From: an uncultured Prevotella sp.
GTDB lineage: Bacteria > Bacteroidota > Bacteroidia > Bacteroidales > Bacteroidaceae
Assembly (NCBI GenBank): GCA_900772835.1
Contig: CAAGSA010000104.1
Coordinates: forward strand, 1-25,820
Direction of reading: 5' to 3'
Length of the DNA: 25,820 nt
Shown: piece by piece, positions 1-6,408 of the stretch
Layout: each line of letters begins with the position of its first letter
How positions within the stretch are numbered: position 1 is the stretch's first letter
The notes under the pieces: generated by a model
What the model was told of the DNA's origin: nothing
The model's input: the letters and a program-made list of their open reading frames with translations, nothing else
Database searches by the model: none
Position numbers and translations under genes: made by a program

Positions 1-1
1 G

Positions 2-298
2 ACCGAAAGCAACCTCATTGACGGATGCCAAAGCCGCGTATGGCTGCAGGCAGACTATGTTGACGGGAAGATTGTTTTCACCGCCGAGAGCGACGCTCTG
101 ATAGTAAAAGGCATCATCGCTCTGCTTATCCGCGTATTGAGTGGTCATACGCCGCAGGAGATTCTCGATGCCCATCTGTATTTCATCGACAGGATAGGAC
201 TGAAAGACCACCTCTCCCCAACCCGTTCAAATGGTCTGCTGGCAATGGTGAAGCAAATACGCATGTATGCCCTGGCATATAAGATGAAGAACGAATAA
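2..298 (+). CDS. SufE-family Fe-S cluster assembly protein (3' part)
   Basis: The frame is open from the left edge and ends at TAA 296-298, giving 98 residues. The segment GCQSRVW (cysteine codon 26-28) matches the active-site region of SufE/CsdE proteins, and the remainder (LSGHTPQEIL, then a helical tail ending YKMKNE) fits the family's C-terminal half. In the family this cysteine accepts sulfur from the SufS cysteine desulfurase and passes it to the Fe-S scaffold in the cytoplasm. SufE proteins are usually about 140 residues, so roughly 40 N-terminal residues lie outside the window. The stop shares one base with the ATG of the methyltransferase gene (TAATG), which suggests translational coupling. 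The neighbour is not an obvious suf partner, so the gene is probably separate from a suf operon. SufE versus CsdE cannot be decided here. Confidence 0.88.
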   Translation, partial: TESNLIDGCQSRVWLQADYVDGKIVFTAESDALIVKGIIALLIRVLSGHTPQEILDAHLYFIDRIGLKDHLSPTRSNGLLAMVKQIRMYALAYKMKNE

Positions 299-834
299 TG
301 AGAAAACTTAAAACTATAGAGATGCACCGCATGACGGTGGAGGACTTCAAGGAGAGCCGCAAGATGCCCCTCATTGTGGTGCTCGACGATGTACGCTCGC
401 TGCACAACGTAGGCTCCGTGTTCCGCAGCGGCGATGCCTTCCGCATTGAGGGCGTATGGCTCTGCGGTATCACCGCGCAGCCGCCTATGCCCGAGATTCA
501 CAAGACGGCGCTCGGGGCGGAGGACAGCGTGGACTGGCGCTACTTCGGCACCGCCGCCGCCGCCGTGCAGGAGCTGCACCGCCGTGGCTACGAGGTGTGT
601 TCCGTGGAGCAGTGCGAGGGCAGCACAATGCTCCAGGACTACGCTCCCGACACAGGAGCCTACAAAGGCTTCGCCGTGATACTGGGCAACGAGGTGAAGG
701 GCGTACACCAGGAAGTGGTCGACATGAGCGACCGCTGCCTCGAGATACCCCAGTTCGGCACCAAGCATTCGCTCAACGTGTCCGTCACGGCAGGCATCGT
801 GATATGGGAATTTGCCCAAAAGCTGATGATGTAA
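298..834 (+). CDS. TrmH/SpoU-family RNA 2'-O-ribose methyltransferase
   Basis: The 178-residue protein carries the three SpoU (SPOUT class) motifs: NVGSVFRSGDAF at about 37-48, ILGNEVKGV at about 128-136 and IPQFGTKHSLNVSVTAG at about 151-167. These build the deep trefoil knot that binds S-adenosylmethionine; the arginine of motif 1 and the Asn/Ser of motif 3 are the usual catalytic positions. Family members methylate a ribose 2'-OH in tRNA or 23S rRNA in the cytoplasm. The protein is short, lacking the N-terminal substrate-recognition domain of RlmB-type enzymes, so it resembles the compact TrmH/TrmL type; the exact nucleotide target cannot be read from sequence. The start overlaps the sufE stop by one base, so co-translation is likely. 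No convincing terminator follows directly. Confidence 0.9.
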   Translation: MRKLKTIEMHRMTVEDFKESRKMPLIVVLDDVRSLHNVGSVFRSGDAFRIEGVWLCGITAQPPMPEIHKTALGAEDSVDWRYFGTAAAAVQELHRRGYEVCSVEQCEGSTMLQDYAPDTGAYKGFAVILGNEVKGVHQEVVDMSDRCLEIPQFGTKHSLNVSVTAGIVIWEFAQKLMM

Positions 835-1265
835 AAAAGAAAGAAAACATAAAACAAAGAGCCGATACGGGCGATGCGCATATAAGATCAGATGGAGAAT
901 ACACTTTTTCTCTGTCTAATATAAAATCAGGAGTGTATATTGTCAGTATCAATATTAGATGCAACCCAATTGAAATTTTATAAAAATTCACAATTCGGAC
1001 GGAAGAATTTAACACGTGCAAAACAAAATTGTTTACATTATTATTTACCGTTACCGTCCGTTACATACGGTTGGCTGCTTTGCCGGCAGTTCTTGCGACA
1101 GACCATTTTGTAGAACGTAAACTCATTGTTGTCGGAAACGCCCTGGAATCGGCTCGAAAACGGTTGGCACCTGATGTTTTTCATCACAAACTCTTCGGTC
1201 GTTCATATTGAACGGTTAAAGCGTTTGATAGGAATGGCTGCATTTTCCGGGGCTTGTCAAACCCT

Positions 1266-1326
1266 CAGAAAGCACAATCGGCTGAAAAACAGCGCGTTGC
1301 GCGAGCCGCTGAAAATTCTGTTTTTT
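1266..1326 (+). terminator. Nested hairpin followed by T6
   Basis: Three short stems are nested: CAGAA (1266-1270) with TTCTG (1316-1320), CGGCT (1279-1283) with AGCCG (1304-1308), and GCGC (1292-1295) with GCGC (1299-1302). Six T residues follow at 1321-1326. The shape fits a + strand intrinsic terminator or the 3' end of a small RNA, but it lies 430 bases past the nearest + strand stop codon and the stems are interrupted by loops. Confidence 0.45.
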
Positions 1327-1413
1327 GCGGACAAATTTCCTGACGCTCCAAAATATTCGATTCTCAGAGCGTTGGCGAAGCGCGATTTTAACACTTGAGT
1401 GTTTCTTTATGTT

Positions 1414-1435
1414 AAAAAAGCCGGTGTGCTGCCGG
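1414..1435 (-). terminator. Weak terminator candidate for xerD
   Basis: On the minus strand, CCGG (1435-1432) and CCGG (1424-1421) can form a 4-bp GC stem with a 7-base loop, followed after one C by six U residues (complement of 1414-1419). It lies 14 bases beyond the xerD stop. The stem is short, and a second hairpin (AACACT-TG-AGTGTT at about 1390-1403) follows. Stability was not calculated. Confidence 0.35.
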
Positions 1436-1448
1436 GTTATGCATAAAC

Positions 1449-2390
1449 TCAGGTATCGGTAGCGTCCGCCATGTTGCGCGGATGGTGGAGCAGGATTTCG
1501 TTGCGCAGCGTGTGCATGTCGATGTGTGTGTAAATCTGCGTGGTGCCAATGCGCTCGTGGCCGAGCATCTCCTGTATGGCGCGCAGGTTGGCGCCGCCTT
1601 CGAGCAGTGCCGTGGCGAAGGAGTGGCGCAGCGTGTGGGGGCTGATGCTCTTCGTTATCCCGGCATCGGCGGCGGCATTCTTTATGATGATGAAAATCAT
1701 CATGCGCGAGAGGTGCCTGCCCCGGCGGTTCAGAAACACGTAGTCTTCCTCGCCCGGCTTGATGTCCATCAGATTGCGGTCGGCGAACCAGAAGCGCAGC
1801 TGCCGTATGGCGCACTCCGATATGGGCACCAGCCGTTCCTTCCTGCCCTTGCCCGTGACGCGCACGAACTTCTCGTCGAGGAAGAGGTCGGAGAGCCGCA
1901 GCTGCACGAGTTCCGTCACCCGCAGTCCGCAGCTGAAGAGCACCTCGATGATGGTCCTGTTGCGCTGCCCCTCCCATTTCTCCATATCCACGGCGTTCTC
2001 CATCATGTCCACCTCGTCCACGGAGAGCACCTCCGGCAGATGCTCGCCCAGCTTGGGCCATTCGAGCAGTTCGGTGGGGTCGTCGTCGATGTAGCCGTCG
2101 GTCATCATGAACCTGTAGAACGCCCTCACTCCGCTCAGGATCCTGCCCTGCGAGCGCGCGCTCACCCCGATGTCGATCAGTGCGGCGGCGAAATTCTGCA
2201 GGTCGTCGAGCTTCAGTGAGCAGATGTCCGCCCCCATGCCGTCGGCGTATGCCAGCAGCTTCTGCAGGTCGGCCATATAGGCGTCGAGCGTATTCTGCGA
2301 GAAATTCCTTCCCAGCTTCATATACCGCGTGTAGCGCCTTATCATGTCGGCGTTGGCGGCGTTCGGATGTATATTATTTTGAGTTTGCAT
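1449..2390 (-). CDS. xerD: Tyrosine recombinase, XerD type
   Basis: A site-specific recombinase of 313 residues. The N-terminal SAM-like core-binding domain spans about 12-100 (IRRYTRYMKLGRNFSQNTL) and the catalytic domain about 115-295. All tyrosine-recombinase catalytic residues are visible: Arg157 in CGLRVTEL, Lys181 in the GKGRKER hairpin, His252 and Arg255 in HTLRHSFAT, His278 in LGHERIGTT and nucleophile Tyr287 in QIYTHI. Length and the absence of extra domains fit the chromosome dimer resolution recombinase XerC/XerD that acts at dif with FtsK, rather than a mobile-element integrase. Bacteroidota carry several close paralogues, so XerD versus XerC is an inference. I chose the ATG at 2388-2390; an in-frame ATG at 2412-2414 would add eight residues but leave only a short leader behind the predicted promoter. 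Confidence 0.9.
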   Translation of the reverse strand: MQTQNNIHPNAANADMIRRYTRYMKLGRNFSQNTLDAYMADLQKLLAYADGMGADICSLKLDDLQNFAAALIDIGVSARSQGRILSGVRAFYRFMMTDGYIDDDPTELLEWPKLGEHLPEVLSVDEVDMMENAVDMEKWEGQRNRTIIEVLFSCGLRVTELVQLRLSDLFLDEKFVRVTGKGRKERLVPISECAIRQLRFWFADRNLMDIKPGEEDYVFLNRRGRHLSRMMIFIIIKNAAADAGITKSISPHTLRHSFATALLEGGANLRAIQEMLGHERIGTTQIYTHIDMHTLRNEILLHHPRNMADATDT

Positions 2391-2398
2391 ATCAATAG

Positions 2399-2429
2399 TT
2401 GCCGAATTGCGCATAATTTTGTACTTTTG
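2399..2429 (+). promoter_or_regulatory. aroQ promoter (Bacteroidota type)
   Basis: TTG at 2399-2401 is followed after 20 bases by TACTTTTG (2422-2429), matching TTG-N19-21-TAnnTTTG. The predicted start point is near 2433, giving a leader of about 45 bases before the aroQ ATG. Its -7 box ends 5 bases from the -7 box of the oppositely directed xerD promoter. Confidence 0.7.
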
Positions 2430-2434
2430 CCGCG

Positions 2435-2466
2435 CAAAGTTAATGCAAATACTTGAAGCATACAAA
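2435..2466 (-). promoter_or_regulatory. xerD promoter (Bacteroidota type)
   Basis: On the minus strand, TTTG (complement of CAAA at 2463-2466) is followed after 20 bases by TAACTTTG (complement of 2435-2442), a full match to the TTTG-N19-21-TAnnTTTG consensus of the primary sigma factor in Bacteroides. The predicted start point is near 2430, about 40 bases before the chosen ATG. Confidence 0.7.
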
Positions 2467-2479
2467 AAAGAACAGGCAA

Positions 2480-2959
2480 ATGAAGATACTGATAATAAAC
2501 GGCCCTAACCTGAACCTGCTCGGCACGCGCGAGCCTGGCATCTACGGCGGTGTCTCGTTCGAGAGCTATCTGCCCGGGCTGCGCGCGCTCTATCCCGGTG
2601 TGGAGATGGAGTATTACCAGAGCAACGTGGAGGGCGAACTGATAGACAGGATGCAGGAGGAAGGCTTCACGGCAGACGGCATAGTGCTGAACGCCGGGGC
2701 TTACACCCACACGAGCATCGCGCTGCACGACTGCATACGCGCCATAAAGTCGCCCGTGGTGGAGGTGCACATATCCAACGTGTACCGGCGCGAGGAGTTC
2801 CGCCGCCACTCGTGCATCTCGGCGGCGTGTGCCGGAGTGATATGCGGCTTCGGGCTCGACTCCTACCGTCTGGCGGTGGAGGCGCTGTGCGCCATGGGGA
2901 ACGGGAATACGGAAACGGGGCACGCGATGGAGCAATGCCCAAAAGACGAGGAACCATGA
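2480..2959 (+). CDS. aroQ: 3-dehydroquinate dehydratase, type II
   Basis: The 159-residue protein starts MKILIINGPNLNLLGTR, the signature of type II dehydroquinase, which converts 3-dehydroquinate to 3-dehydroshikimate in the shikimate pathway through an enolate intermediate. The catalytic base Tyr22 (PGIYGG) and the general acid His97 (VEVHISN) are present, along with the substrate-binding NAGAYTHTS loop at 71-79 and the RREEFRRHS segment at 103-111. The enzyme is usually a cytosolic dodecamer of about 145-150 residues per chain; here a C-terminal tail of about 15 extra polar residues is added. ATG 2480 is chosen because the family starts at this point; the upstream in-frame TTG at 2453 lies in the likely leader. 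The TGA overlaps the next ATG as ATGA, so the methyltransferase is probably translationally coupled. Confidence 0.97.
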   Translation: MKILIINGPNLNLLGTREPGIYGGVSFESYLPGLRALYPGVEMEYYQSNVEGELIDRMQEEGFTADGIVLNAGAYTHTSIALHDCIRAIKSPVVEVHISNVYRREEFRRHSCISAACAGVICGFGLDSYRLAVEALCAMGNGNTETGHAMEQCPKDEEP

Positions 2960-3588
2960 ACAGCGAACTGGAGAAATACGTGCTCAGCCACAGCGACCCC
3001 GAGGGCGACTATCTCTACCGCCTCTACCGCGCCACGAACATACACCTGCTGCACGGCAGGATGGCAAGCGGCCATCTGCAGGGCAGGGTACTGAAGATGC
3101 TCGTGAGGATGATAAGGCCGAAGAACATTCTGGAGATCGGGACCTTCAGCGGCTACAGCGCCATCTGTCTTGCCGAGGGGCTCGGAGAGGGAGGAGTGCT
3201 CTACACGTTCGAGATAAACGACGAGCAGGAAGACTTCACGCGGCCATGGATAGAGAACTCGCCCGTGGCAGACAAAATCAAGTTCATCATCGGCGACGCC
3301 GTGAAGGAGGCGCCGAAGCTCGGCGTGGAGTTCGACATGGCATTCATCGACGGCGACAAGCGCACATACATGGAAGCATACGAGACGGTGCTCTCCATAC
3401 TGAAGCCCGGAGGATTTATCCTTGCCGACAACACGCTGTGGGACGGGCACGTGGTGGACAACGCATACGCCAACGACAGGCAGACGCACGGCATAGAGAC
3501 GTTCAACGACTTCGTGGCCAGCGACGGGAGAGTGGAAAAAGTGATGTTGCCGCTGCGCGACGGACTGACGCTCATCCACAAGAAATAA
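2956..3588 (+). CDS. Class I SAM-dependent O-methyltransferase
   Basis: A 210-residue protein of the catechol/caffeoyl-CoA O-methyltransferase family (Methyltransf_3 fold). The glycine-rich SAM loop is LEIGTFSGYSAICLA at about 59-73, the acidic residue of strand 2 is in YTFEIND, and the metal-binding aspartates are in FIDGDKRTYMEAYE and LADNTLWDGHV. Family enzymes methylate a hydroxyl next to another oxygen on a small aromatic molecule, or hydroxylated wobble uridine in tRNA (TrmR group). The substrate cannot be decided from sequence. Coupling to aroQ by an ATGA overlap (2956-2959) is striking but does not prove a shikimate-related substrate. A hairpin and T-tract follow. Confidence 0.9.
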   Translation: MNSELEKYVLSHSDPEGDYLYRLYRATNIHLLHGRMASGHLQGRVLKMLVRMIRPKNILEIGTFSGYSAICLAEGLGEGGVLYTFEINDEQEDFTRPWIENSPVADKIKFIIGDAVKEAPKLGVEFDMAFIDGDKRTYMEAYETVLSILKPGGFILADNTLWDGHVVDNAYANDRQTHGIETFNDFVASDGRVEKVMLPLRDGLTLIHKK

Positions 3589-3596
3589 TCACCGCG

Positions 3597-3645
3597 CTCC
3601 GGCGGTTGCCGCAGCTGCAAAACCGGAGGAGCAGTCTTTTTATAT
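3597..3645 (+). terminator. Terminator candidate after the aroQ operon
   Basis: CTCCGG (3597-3602) pairs with CCGGAG (3623-3628) around a 20-base loop that itself contains the palindrome GCAGCTGC. A run of five T residues starts 8 bases later. The large loop and the gap to the T-tract lower confidence. Confidence 0.45.
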
Positions 3646-3664
3646 ATTATTTATAGTCTGTGTA

Positions 3665-3695
3665 TTCAGTATAACAAAGAAATTTTATAATTTTG
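3665..3695 (+). promoter_or_regulatory. rpoN promoter with near-leaderless start
   Basis: TAATTTTG (3688-3695) matches the TAnnTTTG -7 box. The -33 element is weak: TTC at 3665-3667, 20 bases upstream, instead of TTG. The rpoN ATG begins only 8 bases after the box, so transcription from it would start within a few bases of the start codon. Confidence 0.5.
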
Positions 3696-3702
3696 CAGCG
3701 TT

Positions 3703-5214
3703 ATGTCACAGAAGCTTATTCAGAGTCAGGAACAGAAAACGGTGCAGGTGCAGAAGCTGACACAACAGCAGATGCTCGCCGTGAGGATGCTCGAGATGCC
3801 GCTGACGGAACTCGAGCAGAGCGTGCAGGCAGAGATTGACGACAATCCCGCCATGGAGAGCATTGCCACTGACGCGGCGGAATGCCCGGAGGCAGCGGAA
3901 TACCCCGACGGAGCCGAAGAGGACGGCACGGCAGCCATGTCGGAAACGGAAAGGGAGGAAAGGCAGTCGGCGCTCGACGAGGCACTCTCGAACATAGGCA
4001 TGGACGACCGTATGCCCGACGCCGCACCGGCATCATACAACCCCAGCACCGACAACGCCGAATACGAAGAGATGGTGTACGGCGGACAGACCTCGTTCTA
4101 CGACACGCTGAAGGAGCAGATGGTGGACGTGGACCTCGACGACAGGCAGTGCCACATAATGGAATACATCATAGGTTCGCTCGACAGCGACGGGCTGCTG
4201 CGGAAAACACCCGACAGCATCTGCGACGAGCTGGTCATATACCAGAACATCGACTGCACCGAAGAGGAAGTGGAGAAGCTGGTGGGGATACTGCAGACAT
4301 TCGACCCCCCCGGCATAGGGGCGGCAAACCTCAGGCAATGCCTGATGCTGCAGATAGAACGGAGACCGGAATCGGAAACGAAGACACTCATGATGAAGGT
4401 GATAAGAGACCTCTTCGACGACTTCATGACCAAGCACTGGGACAAGATACAGCGGCAGACGGCAATGAGCGACGCCACGACAGAAAAAGTGCGCGCCGAA
4501 CTGCTGCGCCTCAATCCCAAACCTGGGGCGGCACTCGGCGAGACGGAGGGAAGGAATATGCAGCAGATAACGCCCGACTTCATCGTGGACACGGCAGACG
4601 ACGGCACCGTGAGCTTCTACATCAACAACGGCAGAATACCGGAACTGCACGTGTCGCCGTCGTTCAGCGAGCTGCTCAAGGGATACAGGGAAAACAAGGC
4701 CACAATGAACCGCCGCGACAAGCAGGCACTGCTCTACGCCAAGGAAAAGGTGGAAAGGGCACAGGGGTTCATAGATGCAGTGAAGCAGAGGCAGCACACA
4801 CTGTACGTCACGATGAAGGCAATAATCGACATACAGAAGAAATTCTTCCAGGACGGCGACGAGAGCGACATCAAGCCGATGATACTCAAGGACGTGGCCG
4901 ACCGCACGGGGCTCGACATATCAACGGTGTCGAGAGTGGGAAACATGAAATACGCACAGACCCGATGGGGAACATTCAAGCTGCGCCACTTCTTCAGCGA
5001 CGGGATAAAGACAGGCGACGGCGAGGAGCTGTCGACAAGAAGAGTGAAACTCGCCGTGAAGGAAGTGATTGACAACGAAGACAAGAAAAAGCCGCTCAGC
5101 GACGACGCCCTGGCAAAAATACTCATGCAGAAGGGCTTCCCGATAGCAAGGCGCACAATAGCAAAATACAGGGAACAGCTGGGAATACCGGTGGCTCGAC
5201 TAAGAAAGAAATGA
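3703..5214 (+). CDS. rpoN: RNA polymerase sigma-54 factor
   Basis: The 503-residue protein has the sigma-54 layout. A glutamine-rich region I (1-50, ending in LEQSVQAEIDDNPAME) contacts activators and the -12 element. An acidic linker (about 51-130) follows, then the core-binding domain, a helix-turn-helix at about 395-433 (VADRTGLDISTVSRVGN) and the RpoN box ARRTIAKYRE at 482-491 that reads the -24 element. It directs RNA polymerase to -24/-12 promoters that need AAA+ activators; no activator gene lies in the window. Length is typical (450-510 residues). The stop overlaps the ATG of the PAP2-like gene (ATGA at 5211-5214), tying them into one operon. Confidence 0.97.
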   Translation: MSQKLIQSQEQKTVQVQKLTQQQMLAVRMLEMPLTELEQSVQAEIDDNPAMESIATDAAECPEAAEYPDGAEEDGTAAMSETEREERQSALDEALSNIGMDDRMPDAAPASYNPSTDNAEYEEMVYGGQTSFYDTLKEQMVDVDLDDRQCHIMEYIIGSLDSDGLLRKTPDSICDELVIYQNIDCTEEEVEKLVGILQTFDPPGIGAANLRQCLMLQIERRPESETKTLMMKVIRDLFDDFMTKHWDKIQRQTAMSDATTEKVRAELLRLNPKPGAALGETEGRNMQQITPDFIVDTADDGTVSFYINNGRIPELHVSPSFSELLKGYRENKATMNRRDKQALLYAKEKVERAQGFIDAVKQRQHTLYVTMKAIIDIQKKFFQDGDESDIKPMILKDVADRTGLDISTVSRVGNMKYAQTRWGTFKLRHFFSDGIKTGDGEELSTRRVKLAVKEVIDNEDKKKPLSDDALAKILMQKGFPIARRTIAKYREQLGIPVARLRKK

Positions 5215-5828
5215 AAATCAGGAACATAATAACATTGGCAAAGGCGGTGAGCCTGATATCATCGCCTTTCTATCTGCCCGTTGTCGGACTGGCGGCACTG
5301 TTCATATTCAGCTATCTCAGCCTGCTGCCGCTGACATACAAGGTGTTCGTGCTGCTGATGGTGTACGTCTTCACCAAGCTCATGCCCACGATGCTCATAC
5401 GCGCATACCGCAGCTACCACGGATGGAACCCGTTCGAGTTCGGTTCGAGGGAAAGACGCGTCATACCCTACGTGGTGTCGATACTATGCTATTTCCTTTG
5501 CTACTATGTGATGACGCTCCTGCACATGCCCCATCTGATGGGAAGCATAGTGGTGGCGGCACTGTCAACGCAGGTGGTGTGCTCCATAATAAACCTGTGG
5601 TGGAAAGTGTCGGTACACATGGCAGCGATAGGCACAATGGCGGGGGTACTCGTGTCGTTCGCCGCCATCTTCGCATTCAACCCCGTGTGGTGGCTCTGCG
5701 TCATCATCCTTTTCTCGGGAGTGGTGGGCAGCGCGAGGATGGTGTTGCGCCAGCACACGCTGCCGCAGATATACATTGCCTTCCTGACAGGGGCTCTCAC
5801 GGGATTCGTCACCGTGATGCTGGTGTAG
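5211..5828 (+). CDS. PAP2-like integral membrane protein, altered active site
   Basis: A 205-residue protein with about six hydrophobic segments. Its C-terminal half follows the PAP2 (type 2 phosphatidic acid phosphatase) pattern: a basic stretch before VIPYV at 80-88 in place of motif 1 (KX6RP), VSVH at 133-136 in place of PSGH, and SAR-X5-H-X3-Q at 174-186 in place of SRX5HX3D. The nucleophile His182 and His136 are kept, but the final Asp is Gln186 and motif 1 lacks the usual spacing. Family members remove phosphate from lipid phosphates such as undecaprenyl pyrophosphate at the membrane. Activity here is uncertain given the substitutions. The ATGA overlap with rpoN indicates co-translation. 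The assignment rests on motif spacing alone. Confidence 0.6.
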   Translation: MKIRNIITLAKAVSLISSPFYLPVVGLAALFIFSYLSLLPLTYKVFVLLMVYVFTKLMPTMLIRAYRSYHGWNPFEFGSRERRVIPYVVSILCYFLCYYVMTLLHMPHLMGSIVVAALSTQVVCSIINLWWKVSVHMAAIGTMAGVLVSFAAIFAFNPVWWLCVIILFSGVVGSARMVLRQHTLPQIYIAFLTGALTGFVTVMLV

Positions 5829-5898
5829 AGACAAGGAGGGGCAACAGAAAATAAACATATAAAAGCAGACATATAAACAAGAAAAACAGACAACAGAC

Positions 5899-6408
5899 AT
5901 GAAACCATTGGTAAGTATTATAATGGGTAGCACAAGCGACCTGCCCGTGATGGAGAAAGCGATGAAGTTCCTCGACGAGATGGAAGTGCCGTTCGAGGTA
6001 AACGCACTGTCGGCACACCGCACGCCGGATGCCGTGGAGAAATTCGCGAAAGAAGCAGAGGGAAGAGGCCTGAAGGTAGTGATAGCAGGAGCCGGAATGG
6101 CTGCCGCACTGCCGGGAGTAATCGCGGCATCCACAACGCTGCCGGTGATAGGAGTGCCCATCAAGAGCTCGGCACTCGACGGCATGGACGCCATGCTCAG
6201 CATCATACAGATGCCGCCGGGAATACCCGTGGCAACAGTGGGCATCAACGGAGCCATGAACGCAGCAATCCTTGCAGTGGAGATTCTGGCACTTGCCGAC
6301 GGGAACATCGCACGCAAGATGAAGGACTACAAGGCTGGACTCGACGCAAAGATAGAGAAAGCGAACAGAGAACTCGCCGAAGTCAAGTATAACTTCAAGA
6401 CAAACTGA
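5899..6408 (+). CDS. purE: N5-carboxyaminoimidazole ribonucleotide mutase
   Basis: The 169-residue protein matches class I PurE, which moves the carboxyl group from N5-CAIR to give CAIR in purine biosynthesis. Visible signatures are IIMGSTSDLPVMEKA (7-21; phosphate and nucleotide binding), SAHRTPD (38-44; the family's catalytic histidine region), AGAGMAAALPGV and the PPGIPVATVGINGAMNAA segment. Length fits the usual 160-170 residues for a cytosolic octamer. The 70-base gap before it has no recognisable TAnnTTTG promoter, so readthrough from rpoN is possible. An AAGGAGG at 5833-5839 is too far from the ATG to serve as its ribosome site. The stop TGA shares a base with the ispG ATG (TGATG). Confidence 0.97.
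   Translation: MKPLVSIIMGSTSDLPVMEKAMKFLDEMEVPFEVNALSAHRTPDAVEKFAKEAEGRGLKVVIAGAGMAAALPGVIAASTTLPVIGVPIKSSALDGMDAMLSIIQMPPGIPVATVGINGAMNAAILAVEILALADGNIARKMKDYKAGLDAKIEKANRELAEVKYNFKTN

Larger units (their letters stand above)
835..1448. other. 614-base intergenic region without a convincing gene
   Basis: The gap separates the + strand methyltransferase gene from the 3' end of the minus-strand xerD gene. Short open frames at 1029-1211 and 1126-1398 use non-ATG starts and resemble no family I recognise. The first part (835-1020) is AT-rich. The second contains a nested inverted repeat ending in T6 (1266-1326) and a weak terminator-like hairpin for xerD (1414-1435). A short inverted repeat, GTTCA-TAT-TGAAC, lies at about 1200-1212. 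It could be a decayed gene, an sRNA locus, or simply two facing 3' untranslated regions. No TAnnTTTG promoter element was seen on the + strand between 835 and 1265. Confidence 0.6.

Noticed and set aside
145..819. Long minus-strand open frame opposite sufE and the methyltransferase gene
   Set aside because: It is antisense shadow of two recognised genes, with a His/Val-rich composition typical of shadows.
1029..1398. Small + strand open frames in the gap before xerD
   Set aside because: They begin with non-ATG codons, overlap each other, resemble nothing recognised and run into the nested hairpin. They are treated as noncoding.
1449..2390. Integrase of a mobile element
   Set aside because: The protein has XerC/D length and layout, and no attachment repeats, excisionase or cargo genes are near it.
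2453..2479. TTG start giving AroQ nine extra residues
   Set aside because: The family starts at MKILIINGPN; the upstream codons lie in the predicted leader.
5833..5839. AAGGAGG as the purE ribosome site
   Set aside because: It lies about 60 bases before the purE ATG, and no start codon of another gene follows at a suitable distance.
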